This document shows, one piece after another, positions 23,533 through 29,859 of a DNA stretch of 35,406 bases. A program made the translations under genes and the position numbers. This DNA comes from Longimicrobium sp. (GTDB lineage: Bacteria > Gemmatimonadota > Gemmatimonadetes > Longimicrobiales > Longimicrobiaceae), in the NCBI GenBank assembly GCA_036377595.1, contig DASUYB010000096.1, forward strand, positions 1 to 35,406, read 5' to 3'. The notes beneath the pieces were generated by a model. It ran no database searches and had not been told where the DNA came from. It saw only the letters and a list, made by a program, of their open reading frames with translations. Position 1 is the stretch's first letter. Each line of letters starts with the position of its first letter.

Positions 23533-25376
23533 GCCGCTTTGCCTGCGCCGCCGCGGCGCCGGGAGCGGAGATTCCGCCCGCACTCCGGCCTCGACTGGCG
23601 GCGGGGATCGCCGCGCCCGGAAACGCCGCCGGCGCGCTGGACGGCGACGGGTTCTCCGCGATCGCGAGCACGGAGGCCGACGCGCTGCGTCCGCTCCTCG
23701 CCCGCCGCGGCGCGCTGCTGGCCGCGGGTGACGTGCGCCTGGACAACCGCGCGGAGGTGGCTTCGTGGGGCGGCGTCCGCGCGGACGGCAGCTCCGACCT
23801 GGAGATCGTGCTCGCGGCGCACGCGGCCCGCGGCGCGAAGTGCCTGGACGGCGTGCTGGGCGATTTCTCCATCGTGCTGTGGGATGGAGATCACCGGACG
23901 CTGACGGCGCTGCGCGACCCGTTCGGAGTGAAGCCGCTCTTCTTCTCCCGCCAGGGCGACGTCCTTCTCCTCTCTTCCCGCGCGGCGGCGCTGGCGCGCG
24001 AGGGGGATCTCGACGAGGAGTGGATCGCCGACTTCCTCGTCGGTGGCATCGGCCCGCGCGACCGCACGGTGTGGGCGGGCGTGCAGTCCGTCGTCCCCGG
24101 CGAGGCGCTGGCCTGGCGCGACGGGAATCTCACGCGCCGCCGCTTCTGGTCCGCGGCCGATTTCGCGCCGGCGGCGGCCGTAGACGAGCGCGCGGCGACG
24201 GACACCTTCCGCGATCTGCTCGAGGAGGCGGTGCGCGTCCGGATGGAGGGCGGCGTCCCCATCTGGTCGCAGCTTTCCGGCGGGCTCGATTCGTCGTCCG
24301 TCGTCTCCGTCGCGCAGACGCTCGCCGCCGCGGGGAGGGGGCCGGCGATCGCCGGCACGGTGACGCTGGTGGAGACGCTGGGCGACGGCGACGAGCGCAA
24401 GTACTCGGACGTGGTCGTCCAGCGCTGGGGGCTGCGCAACGAGACGGTGGTCGACCCTTGGGCGTGGCAGGACGACGGGTTGCCGGCGGAGCGGACGGAC
24501 GAGCCGCGCGCGCACTTCCCGTTCTGGGCGCGCGACCGGGCGATGGTGGCCGCCGTGCGCCGCGCCGGCGGCCGGGTGCTCCTCTCGGGCCAGGGACCGG
24601 ACCACTACCTCACCGGCAACCTGGGCCACGTCACCGACCTCGTCGCCACCGGCCACCTCCGCAGGGCCATGCGCGAGCTGGTGCGCCACGCCGTCGCCGA
24701 GCGGCAGTCGTTCTGGACCGGGCTCGGGCGCCACGCGATCCATCCCTTCCTCCCCACCTGGCTGAAGCTGCGCCGGGCGCGTCCCCACGAACAGCTCCCG
24801 CGGTGGCTCGATCCGGGCTTCGTGCGGCGGATGGAGATCGCCCGGCGGCTGCCGATGGTGCGCGGGCTGGCCGCGCCGCGCGGGGGGAGCTTCTTCGCGC
24901 ACCAGGTGGCGTCGGAGCTGGACGGATTGTCGGGGATGCTGGAGCGCGGGCCATTCCAGGAGGGGATCGAGATGCGCTATCCCTTCCTGCATCGCCCGCT
25001 GGTGGAGCACTCGCTCCGCCTGCCGCCGGGGATGCGCGTCCGCCCCGGCGCGGGGAAGCACGTCCTGCGCGAGGCGATGCGCGGCATCCTTCCCGAGGAG
25101 ATCCGCACGCGCCGCGGCAAGGGCGGCATCGACGCGCGCCTGCTGTGGGCGCTGCACCGCGAGCGGGCGCGGCTCGACCACCTCCTGCGCGACCCGGAGA
25201 TCGCGCGGCGCGGCTGGGTGCGCGCCGACGCGCTCCGCGCCGCCACCGAGCAGGCGCGCCAGGGCGAGGTGAAGAGCCTGCCGTTCCTGCTCTGCTCGCT
25301 GTCGCTGGAAACCTGGCTGTCGGTGCGCGCGGGGCGCTGGGAAGCGTCCGCGTCCTCGCCCGCCGCGGCGGCCTGA
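23529..25376 (+). CDS. Lasso peptide macrolactam synthetase, asparagine-synthetase-like (C)
   Basis: This 615-residue protein has an N-terminal glutaminase-like domain (LDNR at 71-74, GDFSIVLWD at 111-119, RDPFGVKPLFF from 129) and a C-terminal synthetase domain with the pyrophosphatase loop SGGLDSS (residues 250-256). It activates the Glu8 side chain as an AMP ester and closes the amide with Gly1. Like other lasso cyclases, it lacks the N-terminal nucleophile Cys of true asparagine synthetases (it begins MSRFAC, with no Cys2). The GTG start overlaps the B2 stop. A perfect 9-bp hairpin follows 10 bases after the stop, before the precursors. Confidence 0.93.
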   Translation: MSRFACAAAAPGAEIPPALRPRLAAGIAAPGNAAGALDGDGFSAIASTEADALRPLLARRGALLAAGDVRLDNRAEVASWGGVRADGSSDLEIVLAAHAARGAKCLDGVLGDFSIVLWDGDHRTLTALRDPFGVKPLFFSRQGDVLLLSSRAAALAREGDLDEEWIADFLVGGIGPRDRTVWAGVQSVVPGEALAWRDGNLTRRRFWSAADFAPAAAVDERAATDTFRDLLEEAVRVRMEGGVPIWSQLSGGLDSSSVVSVAQTLAAAGRGPAIAGTVTLVETLGDGDERKYSDVVVQRWGLRNETVVDPWAWQDDGLPAERTDEPRAHFPFWARDRAMVAAVRRAGGRVLLSGQGPDHYLTGNLGHVTDLVATGHLRRAMRELVRHAVAERQSFWTGLGRHAIHPFLPTWLKLRRARPHEQLPRWLDPGFVRRMEIARRLPMVRGLAAPRGGSFFAHQVASELDGLSGMLERGPFQEGIEMRYPFLHRPLVEHSLRLPPGMRVRPGAGKHVLREAMRGILPEEIRTRRGKGGIDARLLWALHRERARLDHLLRDPEIARRGWVRADALRAATEQARQGEVKSLPFLLCSLSLETWLSVRAGRWEASASSPAAAA

Positions 25377-25386
25377 CCCGAGTTTC

Positions 25387-25409
25387 GCCGGCGGAAACCG
25401 TCCGCCGGC
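25387..25409 (+). terminator. Hairpin between the cyclase gene and precursor 1
   Basis: A perfect 9-bp stem (GCCGGCGGA/TCCGCCGGC) has a 5-base loop, starting 10 bases after the cyclase stop. There is no T-tract, so it may be an RNA-processing or attenuation element rather than a full terminator. Confidence 0.55.
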
Positions 25410-25470
25410 ACGGGCGGGCGTCACGGCGGCGCCTGCCGATATCCACACCCTTGCTGGGAGAAGCAGACCG

Positions 25471-25587
25471 ATGAAGAAGACGTACACGACCCCGACCGTC
25501 GTGAAGCACGGCAACGCCGTGGCCGTGACCCTCGGGAACTTCGGTTGGGCGCTCGAGCTCATCAACTGGCGCATCGGCCTCCCCTGA
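25471..25587 (+). CDS. Lasso peptide precursor 1 (A1)
   Basis: This 38-residue precursor has a leader that fits the lasso consensus YxxPxLxxxGxxxxxTx: Tyr5, Pro8, Val10, Gly14 and Thr20 at position -2. The predicted core starts at Gly22 and reads GNFGWALELINWRIGLP (17 residues), with an isopeptide bond expected between Gly1 and Glu8 (Glu29 of the precursor). The loop and tail keep LINWR, shared with precursor 2. GGAG lies 10 bases before the ATG. The core sequence is read directly; the cleavage site and ring are inferred from the family rule. No Cys is present, so this would be a class II lasso peptide. Confidence 0.88.
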   Translation: MKKTYTTPTVVKHGNAVAVTLGNFGWALELINWRIGLP

Positions 25588-25641
25588 GCGGGTGATCCGC
25601 GGGTTCGTGCCGGCGGGTCCGCGAGATGGGCTCGCCGGCAG

Positions 25642-25666
25642 GGCAGGCGCCGCGGCGGCGCCTGCC
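25642..25666 (+). terminator. Hairpin between precursors 1 and 2
   Basis: A perfect 11-bp stem (GGCAGGCGCCG/CGGCGCCTGCC) has a 3-base loop, located 34 bases before the ATG of precursor 2. There is no T-tract. Confidence 0.55.
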
Positions 25667-25699
25667 GGCATCCACGCCCATGCTGGGAGAAGCAGACCG

Positions 25700-25810
25700 A
25701 TGAAGAAGACGTACTCGACCCCGATCCTGGTGAAGCACGGCAACGCCGTGGCCGTGACCCTCGGGCGGGGCAGCCAGCTGCTCGAGCTCATCAACTGGCG
25801 CGCACACTGA
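25700..25810 (+). CDS. Lasso peptide precursor 2 (A2)
   Basis: This 36-residue precursor has a leader differing from precursor 1 only at residues 6, 9 and 10 (Tyr5, Pro8, Gly14 and Thr20 kept). The predicted core is GRGSQLLELINWRAH (15 residues), with Gly1-Glu8 ring closure. Compared with precursor 1, core positions 2-6 change from NFGWA to RGSQL, while LELINWR is identical and the tail is shorter, ending Ala-His. The ribosome-binding site and 60 bases upstream are nearly the same as for precursor 1. An open frame extends upstream but lacks a ribosome-binding site. Confidence 0.88.
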   Translation: MKKTYSTPILVKHGNAVAVTLGRGSQLLELINWRAH

Positions 25811-25820
25811 GCCAGATGCC

Positions 25821-25855
25821 GGCCGGCGAGCCCTCCGCGTGGGGGCTCGCCGGCC
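25821..25855 (+). terminator. Hairpin between precursors 2 and 3
   Basis: A perfect 13-bp stem (GGCCGGCGAGCCC and its complement) has a 9-base loop, 11 bases after the stop of precursor 2. It is the strongest of the intra-operon hairpins. Confidence 0.65.
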
Positions 25856-25939
25856 CGGGTCCGGTCGGCGGACTGGCCGCAGCGCACACGATCCCCCACC
25901 ATCCGGGGATACACCCCCGGCGGAGAAAGCGAGGAGCGC

Positions 25940-26071
25940 ATGGACAAGAAGCCCTATGTTCCGCCCCAGATCACCAGGCACGGCAACGCGGTGCAGATGA
26001 CCGCAGGCGAGCACGGCCGCGCGCTGGAGCTCATCAACTTCCGCCCGGGCCCGCCGTTTCCGCGCCCGTAG
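25940..26071 (+). CDS. Lasso peptide precursor 3 (A3), divergent with Pro-rich tail
   Basis: This 43-residue precursor keeps the lasso leader rule (Tyr6, Pro9, Gly15, Thr21 at -2) and the HGNAV block of the other two leaders. The core is predicted from Gly23: GEHGRALELINFR followed by an eight-residue tail GPPFPRP-like and rich in Pro. Glu8 of the core (Glu30) is the likely ring acceptor; the Glu at core position 2 is too close. LELIN(F)R is conserved. A good ribosome-binding site (GAGGAG) precedes the ATG. It lies outside the 229-bp duplication and is the oldest or independently acquired copy. Confidence 0.86.
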   Translation: MDKKPYVPPQITRHGNAVQMTAGEHGRALELINFRPGPPFPRP

Positions 26072-26171
26072 ACGACAGGTAGGGCCTCTGTAGCACCGAT
26101 CAGCGTGCACGGCCGAAGATCCGCCGACCGGACCGCTGGAGCCAAGCGCTGAAGACCATACTCAAACGATC

Positions 26172-26199
26172 GGGGCGAGACCGTTCGCGGTCCCGCCCC
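26172..26199 (+). terminator. Terminator hairpin ending the lasso operon
   Basis: GGGGCGAGACC pairs with GGTCCCGCCCC with one mismatch around GTTCGC, followed by CTCGTCGTT. It lies 100 bases after the stop of precursor 3. The bases between show no gene. Confidence 0.65.
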
Positions 26200-26311
26200 C
26201 TCGTCGTTCCAGCGCGCATCCGGACCCGCCGCCGGTTGATTTCAGGCCGATCCGGAGATACCTTTACTCGCCTTCCGCTCCCGTAAGTCGTTCGGAGCCG
26301 GAGGGATGCGA

Positions 26312-26382
26312 TGCCCCCTGGTGTAATGGCAGCACAAAGGTCTTTGGAACCTTTGGTGGAGGTTCGAATCCTCCGGGGGCAA
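26312..26382 (+). tRNA. tRNA-Gln (anticodon TTG)
   Basis: The acceptor arms TGCCCCC (26312-26318) and GGGGGCA (26375-26381) pair fully. The anticodon stem AAGGT/ACCTT encloses the loop CTTTGGA, giving anticodon TTG (glutamine). The T-arm GGAGGTTCGAATCCTCC is canonical. No encoded CCA follows. It stands at the edge of the AT-richer island and is a typical type of site for integration. Confidence 0.95.
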
Positions 26383-26460
26383 CTTTATTAGCGATTCTTC
26401 GCGGTAGCACAGCGAGTGTGAGGGGCAGGAGAATTTCGGCCCCAAATAATTGGCGCTAAA

Positions 26461-27981
26461 CTATGGCTCCTTATTAGGCGGTCTTTGTTTTCTTTCGCGT
26501 ACACGCTTGATCACGGGCAAAAGGTCCTTTCTCACCTGCTCCCAAGCAACCGATCTGGGATTCGTCTCCGCGATGCTGCTGTACTTCGATGCCAGCCGCT
26601 GAAGCTTTCCAAGATGCGGATCTTCGTCCGCGGCGCACGGTTCTAGTTTCACGCAGACGATCTCTACCTCACCAACTTCCCACCGTTCCCGGGCACGCCT
26701 AAGTTCGGGGTTTCTTATATAGGTACTCACCAATGACCTTTGACTAGCAATAAACAGAAAGATATCCATCTCTTCAAGGCGCCGCCGAATCTCCTCGTCC
26801 CATTCATCGCCTGCGATCAGCCGCTTGTCTAGCCATGGTACCAACCCATGGTGCTGCTCGAGAACACCGAGCGTCGCGTCCAGTCGCTGAAGCTGCCGTT
26901 CGTCCTTGTGTGCATAGCTCACAAAAATGCGCACAGGCACCGGGGCGGTGGTCGGATCACGGTTAATCGCGCGAGATTCTGCGGGTTCCAACTTGTCGAG
27001 TTCGAGAGGGACATTCACTTCTGCCGTTCCATCTGGCCGGATTGGCAGCTTTTTCATCGGTATTTCGGGTTCTTCGATTTCGCGCAGTGCTTTAACTCCG
27101 ATCCAACTCTCGGCCGCACCCGTTAGCTCCAACTCTTCGACAGGTGCCATCTTCATCTCGCCGTGCAACGCCTCCAATTCACGGCGCACCATGGTCACTA
27201 GCACTTGTCGTGTGTCGTTGTCGCCTCCGAGGACAAAAACGTCAAGCTCGGGCCTATCCGACTCTTCACGGATAAGCGCCGACGCTTCTCCATGGCGCAG
27301 TACGACACCATGACGCCAATGCGGAGCTCCCTCGCTCAAGGCGTGCGTGCGGACGATAAAACGGGGTAGTAACCCTGGCGGAAGCACCTCGTAGCTGTAG
27401 CGTAGGCGAACGGGTGCCTCCTCCCAAGGTTCTGCCATTTCCGGTTCGAATTCCGGAAGAAGCTCTGGCACAAGATAGCGCTTGGCCGGTACTCCCGGCT
27501 CCCCTTCTTCTTCGCTGGCAAAGCAGAGCTGGAACGCGCGCATAAGTTCAAGTATGAACGGGTGCGTCTCAGCCGGATAGTCACGCGCCTTGACCACTCT
27601 TTGAGCCTCGGCCTCCTCCAGCACGCGCGGCATAGTGCTGACCGCGAGTTGCCCGTTGTTCTCTGCCACTGAGGGCGATCTGATAACCGCGTATACGCCG
27701 CCGGTCACCCATCTAGGATTCAGCACGCGAGTATCGTGGAGCCGTGGGTCCTTCCCGAAGTAAAGCGCTAAGCCGAGGGCGTGCAGGATTCCTGCGAGGT
27801 CCGCCTGTGCGTCTGGATCTGTCTCGCCGTTCTCGTTGCAAAGCTCGGCGTAGCGTCCATAAGGAAGGAAGTTGTCGCTCATTCCAGCGACATGGTTCTT
27901 AATGGCGCGCCAACGATCGGGAAACGGGAGCCAAACGTCTGGCATTTGTTCGTCTACAGTTTGCGAAATTGAACTTCGCAA
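26461..27981 (-). CDS. C-terminal half of a split ROCO protein: COR and TIR domains
   Basis: The 506 codons continue the ROCO protein that starts at 28975 but in another frame. The frame is open from about 28095, and the first usable start is TTG 27981. Sequence just upstream in this frame (ending STDALYGDGIDSLR) is the end of a Ras-like domain, so a complete gene once spanned both parts. COR-like sequence covers about residues 15-300 (WLPFPDRWRAIKNH, LNPRWVTGGVYAVI, LLPRFIVRTH). A TIR domain begins at about 349 (RIFVSYAHKDE), with SLVSTYIRNPELRRA, where Glu426 is at the place of the NADase catalytic Glu. Whether this half is still expressed is unknown. Confidence 0.8.
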   Translation of the reverse strand: MRSSISQTVDEQMPDVWLPFPDRWRAIKNHVAGMSDNFLPYGRYAELCNENGETDPDAQADLAGILHALGLALYFGKDPRLHDTRVLNPRWVTGGVYAVIRSPSVAENNGQLAVSTMPRVLEEAEAQRVVKARDYPAETHPFILELMRAFQLCFASEEEGEPGVPAKRYLVPELLPEFEPEMAEPWEEAPVRLRYSYEVLPPGLLPRFIVRTHALSEGAPHWRHGVVLRHGEASALIREESDRPELDVFVLGGDNDTRQVLVTMVRRELEALHGEMKMAPVEELELTGAAESWIGVKALREIEEPEIPMKKLPIRPDGTAEVNVPLELDKLEPAESRAINRDPTTAPVPVRIFVSYAHKDERQLQRLDATLGVLEQHHGLVPWLDKRLIAGDEWDEEIRRRLEEMDIFLFIASQRSLVSTYIRNPELRRARERWEVGEVEIVCVKLEPCAADEDPHLGKLQRLASKYSSIAETNPRSVAWEQVRKDLLPVIKRVRERKQRPPNKEP

Positions 27982-28060
27982 ACTGTCGATCCCATCACCG
28001 TACAGCGCATCCGTTGAGATAAAATCTACAATGAATGGAAATTTTCTGCGTAGTTTTACT

Positions 28061-28975
28061 TCATCGACCTTTCCAGCGCCGACCTCGACTCCAGTTCATG
28101 ACTACAATTACCGGTGAACCATCCCCTTGCGTCTCAATCAGCTTCAACCAGTATTCCGCGTCGCGCTGAGCCAGTCCGGTTCGCGGCTCCAACACTAACA
28201 CATAGAGACTACGCTCGGTGAGGAAAAACTGATGGGTTGAGTGAAGTATCTCCTGTCCGCCGAAATCCCAGGCCCGCGTACGCACTGAACCACGCGGACA
28301 TTCGAGCACGAACTCGCGAATTGCAATTGAATGGGTCTCTTCTTCGTTCCTGCGCGGTATCTCACCCGCGAGCAGCTTTACCAGCGTGGTTTTTCCCGCT
28401 TTTCCACGTCCTACCAAAAGGAGTTTCAACTCGAGAAGTGGCCAGCCCTTCTTCCCGCGCGACTCGAAATAATAACTAAGAATTTCACCAGGCCGTTGGG
28501 TACTGAGGACGCTCTCTGGAATATTTAGAGCAGGGTTTCCGCGGAGTTGCAGCACAGAAAGGCGGGACATAGTACGAAGCGATTCTGGTAACGTCTCAAG
28601 CTCGTTCCTCTCAAGCAGCAACCACTCCGCGGGACTGGCGGCGATACCTCTCGGCAAATTTCTCAGCAGATTCATGCTCAAATCCAACACCCGAGCCGGA
28701 ATTTCTCCGATCCATGAGGGTAATGAACTGAGGCCGTTTCCAGCTAGACTGAGGACTTCAACATTACGAATCTCTCGCAAACTGTTTGGGACCGAGCGGA
28801 GTCCCAGTCGCGCGAGGTCAAGAACCCGAAGTTGCACACCGCCGATACGATAAGACTGAACCCAAAACCCTGTAGGTCGTTCACCAGATTTCCATGCCGC
28901 GATCCGCTCCTCCGCAATCTGCTCCGGGGAGCGTGTATCTCTTACTTTCACTCTGCGATTGGATTTCTTTCCCAT
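28061..28975 (-). CDS. N-terminal half of a split ROCO protein: LRR and Roc GTPase domains
   Basis: The 304 codons encode about five leucine-rich repeats (residues 48-155; LRVLDLARLGLRSVP, VEVLSLAGNGLSSLP) and a Roc GTPase domain with P-loop GRGKAGKTT (189-197) and G3 DFGGQE (237-242). The frame runs into a stop right after VIVVMNW, where the G4 motif NKxD is expected; the Lys is missing and the frame shifts between 28064 and 28095. The following frame continues the domain. This is a frameshift by net +1 or -2 in a once-continuous LRR-Roc-COR-TIR gene, so likely a pseudogene unless it is a sequencing error. Confidence 0.8.
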   Translation of the reverse strand: MGKKSNRRVKVRDTRSPEQIAEERIAAWKSGERPTGFWVQSYRIGGVQLRVLDLARLGLRSVPNSLREIRNVEVLSLAGNGLSSLPSWIGEIPARVLDLSMNLLRNLPRGIAASPAEWLLLERNELETLPESLRTMSRLSVLQLRGNPALNIPESVLSTQRPGEILSYYFESRGKKGWPLLELKLLLVGRGKAGKTTLVKLLAGEIPRRNEEETHSIAIREFVLECPRGSVRTRAWDFGGQEILHSTHQFFLTERSLYVLVLEPRTGLAQRDAEYWLKLIETQGDGSPVIVVMNWSRGRRWKGR

Positions 28976-29181
28976 AGCGATTTTGTCCTAAGGCTCCGAG
29001 AGAGGTTCCCTAAATCGTGTGTGAATCACGACGCGGAGCGGTCAAAGGCTGGGGACGGGCGAAGCCTCGCTGAGATGCTACACATTTTCGCGCTTTCGAT
29101 CAAGCGTGAGACAGCAGTCCAGCAATCTCCGGTTGAGTAGCGCTCTCCTCTGGATTCCGCTGTCCGGATATCGGATGATCC

Positions 29182-29859
29182 TCACGCCTTCCCGCGCAGT
29201 CCGTCGACCCACTCGCGCGTCGCCTCGCCCATCTCGGCGAGGACCTGGGGGTCGGTGCGGCCGGAGGACTTCAGCACGTGGAAGGAGTGGTCGGCGCCTT
29301 CCAGCCAGTGCATCCGCCACTCCGTCTTCACCGTCTGCAGCGCGCGCTCCATCAGGTCGCGGCGGCAGAGCTCGTCGCGCGTGCCGTTGAAGCAGAGCAC
29401 GGGCACGGTGATGTTCGGCAGGTGCGCGTCGCGCAGCTTTTCCGGCTGGCCGGCCGGGTGGAGGGGATAGGCGAGGAGAAGGAGCCCGTCGCAATCGAAC
29501 CCCTCCGCCGCCAGCATCGACGCCGCGCGCCCGCCCATCGACCGCCCGCCGATCACCATCACCTCCGGCTTCAGCTCCTCGCGCGTCCGCTCCACCACGG
29601 CGCGGACGCACTGCATCAGCGCGGGCATCGGGTCGGGGCGTCCCGATCCCCGTTCCTTGTAGAGGAAGTTGAAGCGGACCAGGCTCAGCCCCCGCGCGAG
29701 GAAGGCGTCGCGCGCCTTGAGCATGGCGCCGTCGCCCATGTGGCCGCCCGCGCCGTGCGCGCAGACGAACACCACGCCCGGGTCGCCGCCCTCCGCCGCG
29801 TCGTGGACCGCCGCCGTCTCCGCGTCGCCAACGGCGACGCGCCAGGTGGCGGCGCTCAC
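29182..29859 (-). CDS. Alpha/beta hydrolase of the KANL3/Tex30-like family
   Basis: This 225-residue cytoplasmic protein has VVFVCAHGAGGHM (oxyanion region), nucleophile elbow GGRSMGGRAAS, Asp in FNGTRDELC and His in EGADHSFHVL, giving a Ser-Asp-His triad. The GTG start overlaps the stop of the amylase gene (GTGA), so it is the second gene of that operon. The natural substrate is unknown; relatives are often annotated as dienelactone hydrolase-like. An in-frame open region continues far upstream in the amylase gene but is a shadow. Confidence 0.88.
   Translation of the reverse strand: MSAATWRVAVGDAETAAVHDAAEGGDPGVVFVCAHGAGGHMGDGAMLKARDAFLARGLSLVRFNFLYKERGSGRPDPMPALMQCVRAVVERTREELKPEVMVIGGRSMGGRAASMLAAEGFDCDGLLLLAYPLHPAGQPEKLRDAHLPNITVPVLCFNGTRDELCRRDLMERALQTVKTEWRMHWLEGADHSFHVLKSSGRTDPQVLAEMGEATREWVDGLRGKA

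Larger units (their letters stand above)
25421..25801 (+). repeat. 229-bp tandem duplication containing precursors 1 and 2
   Basis: Bases 25421-25572 and 25650-25801 align at a constant 229-base offset with high identity, covering upstream sequence, ribosome-binding site, leader and the conserved LELINWR codons. Most differences fall in core positions 2-6 and in the spacer, as expected after duplication and diversification. Confidence 0.82.
26383..29181. other. AT-richer island carrying a ROCO gene, next to tRNA-Gln
   Basis: From just after the tRNA to the hydrolase stop, G+C drops to roughly 50%, against about 70% on both sides, and codon choice changes accordingly. The only genes are the two halves of an LRR-Roc-COR-TIR protein. 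I found no integrase, transposase or obvious repeat of the tRNA 3' end at the far side. The stretch 28976-29181 holds nothing recognisable. Horizontal acquisition is inferred from composition and position. Confidence 0.7.

Noticed and set aside
25816-26082. 88-residue open frame covering the third lasso precursor
   Set aside because: It is in another frame with no ribosome-binding site; the 43-codon frame with GAGGAG and the lasso leader is the real gene.
29100-29181. Second copy of the tRNA-Gln 3' end as an att site at the far side of the island
   Set aside because: By eye I could not find a repeat of GGTTCGAATCCTCCGGGGGC near 29.1 kb, so the island limits rest only on composition.
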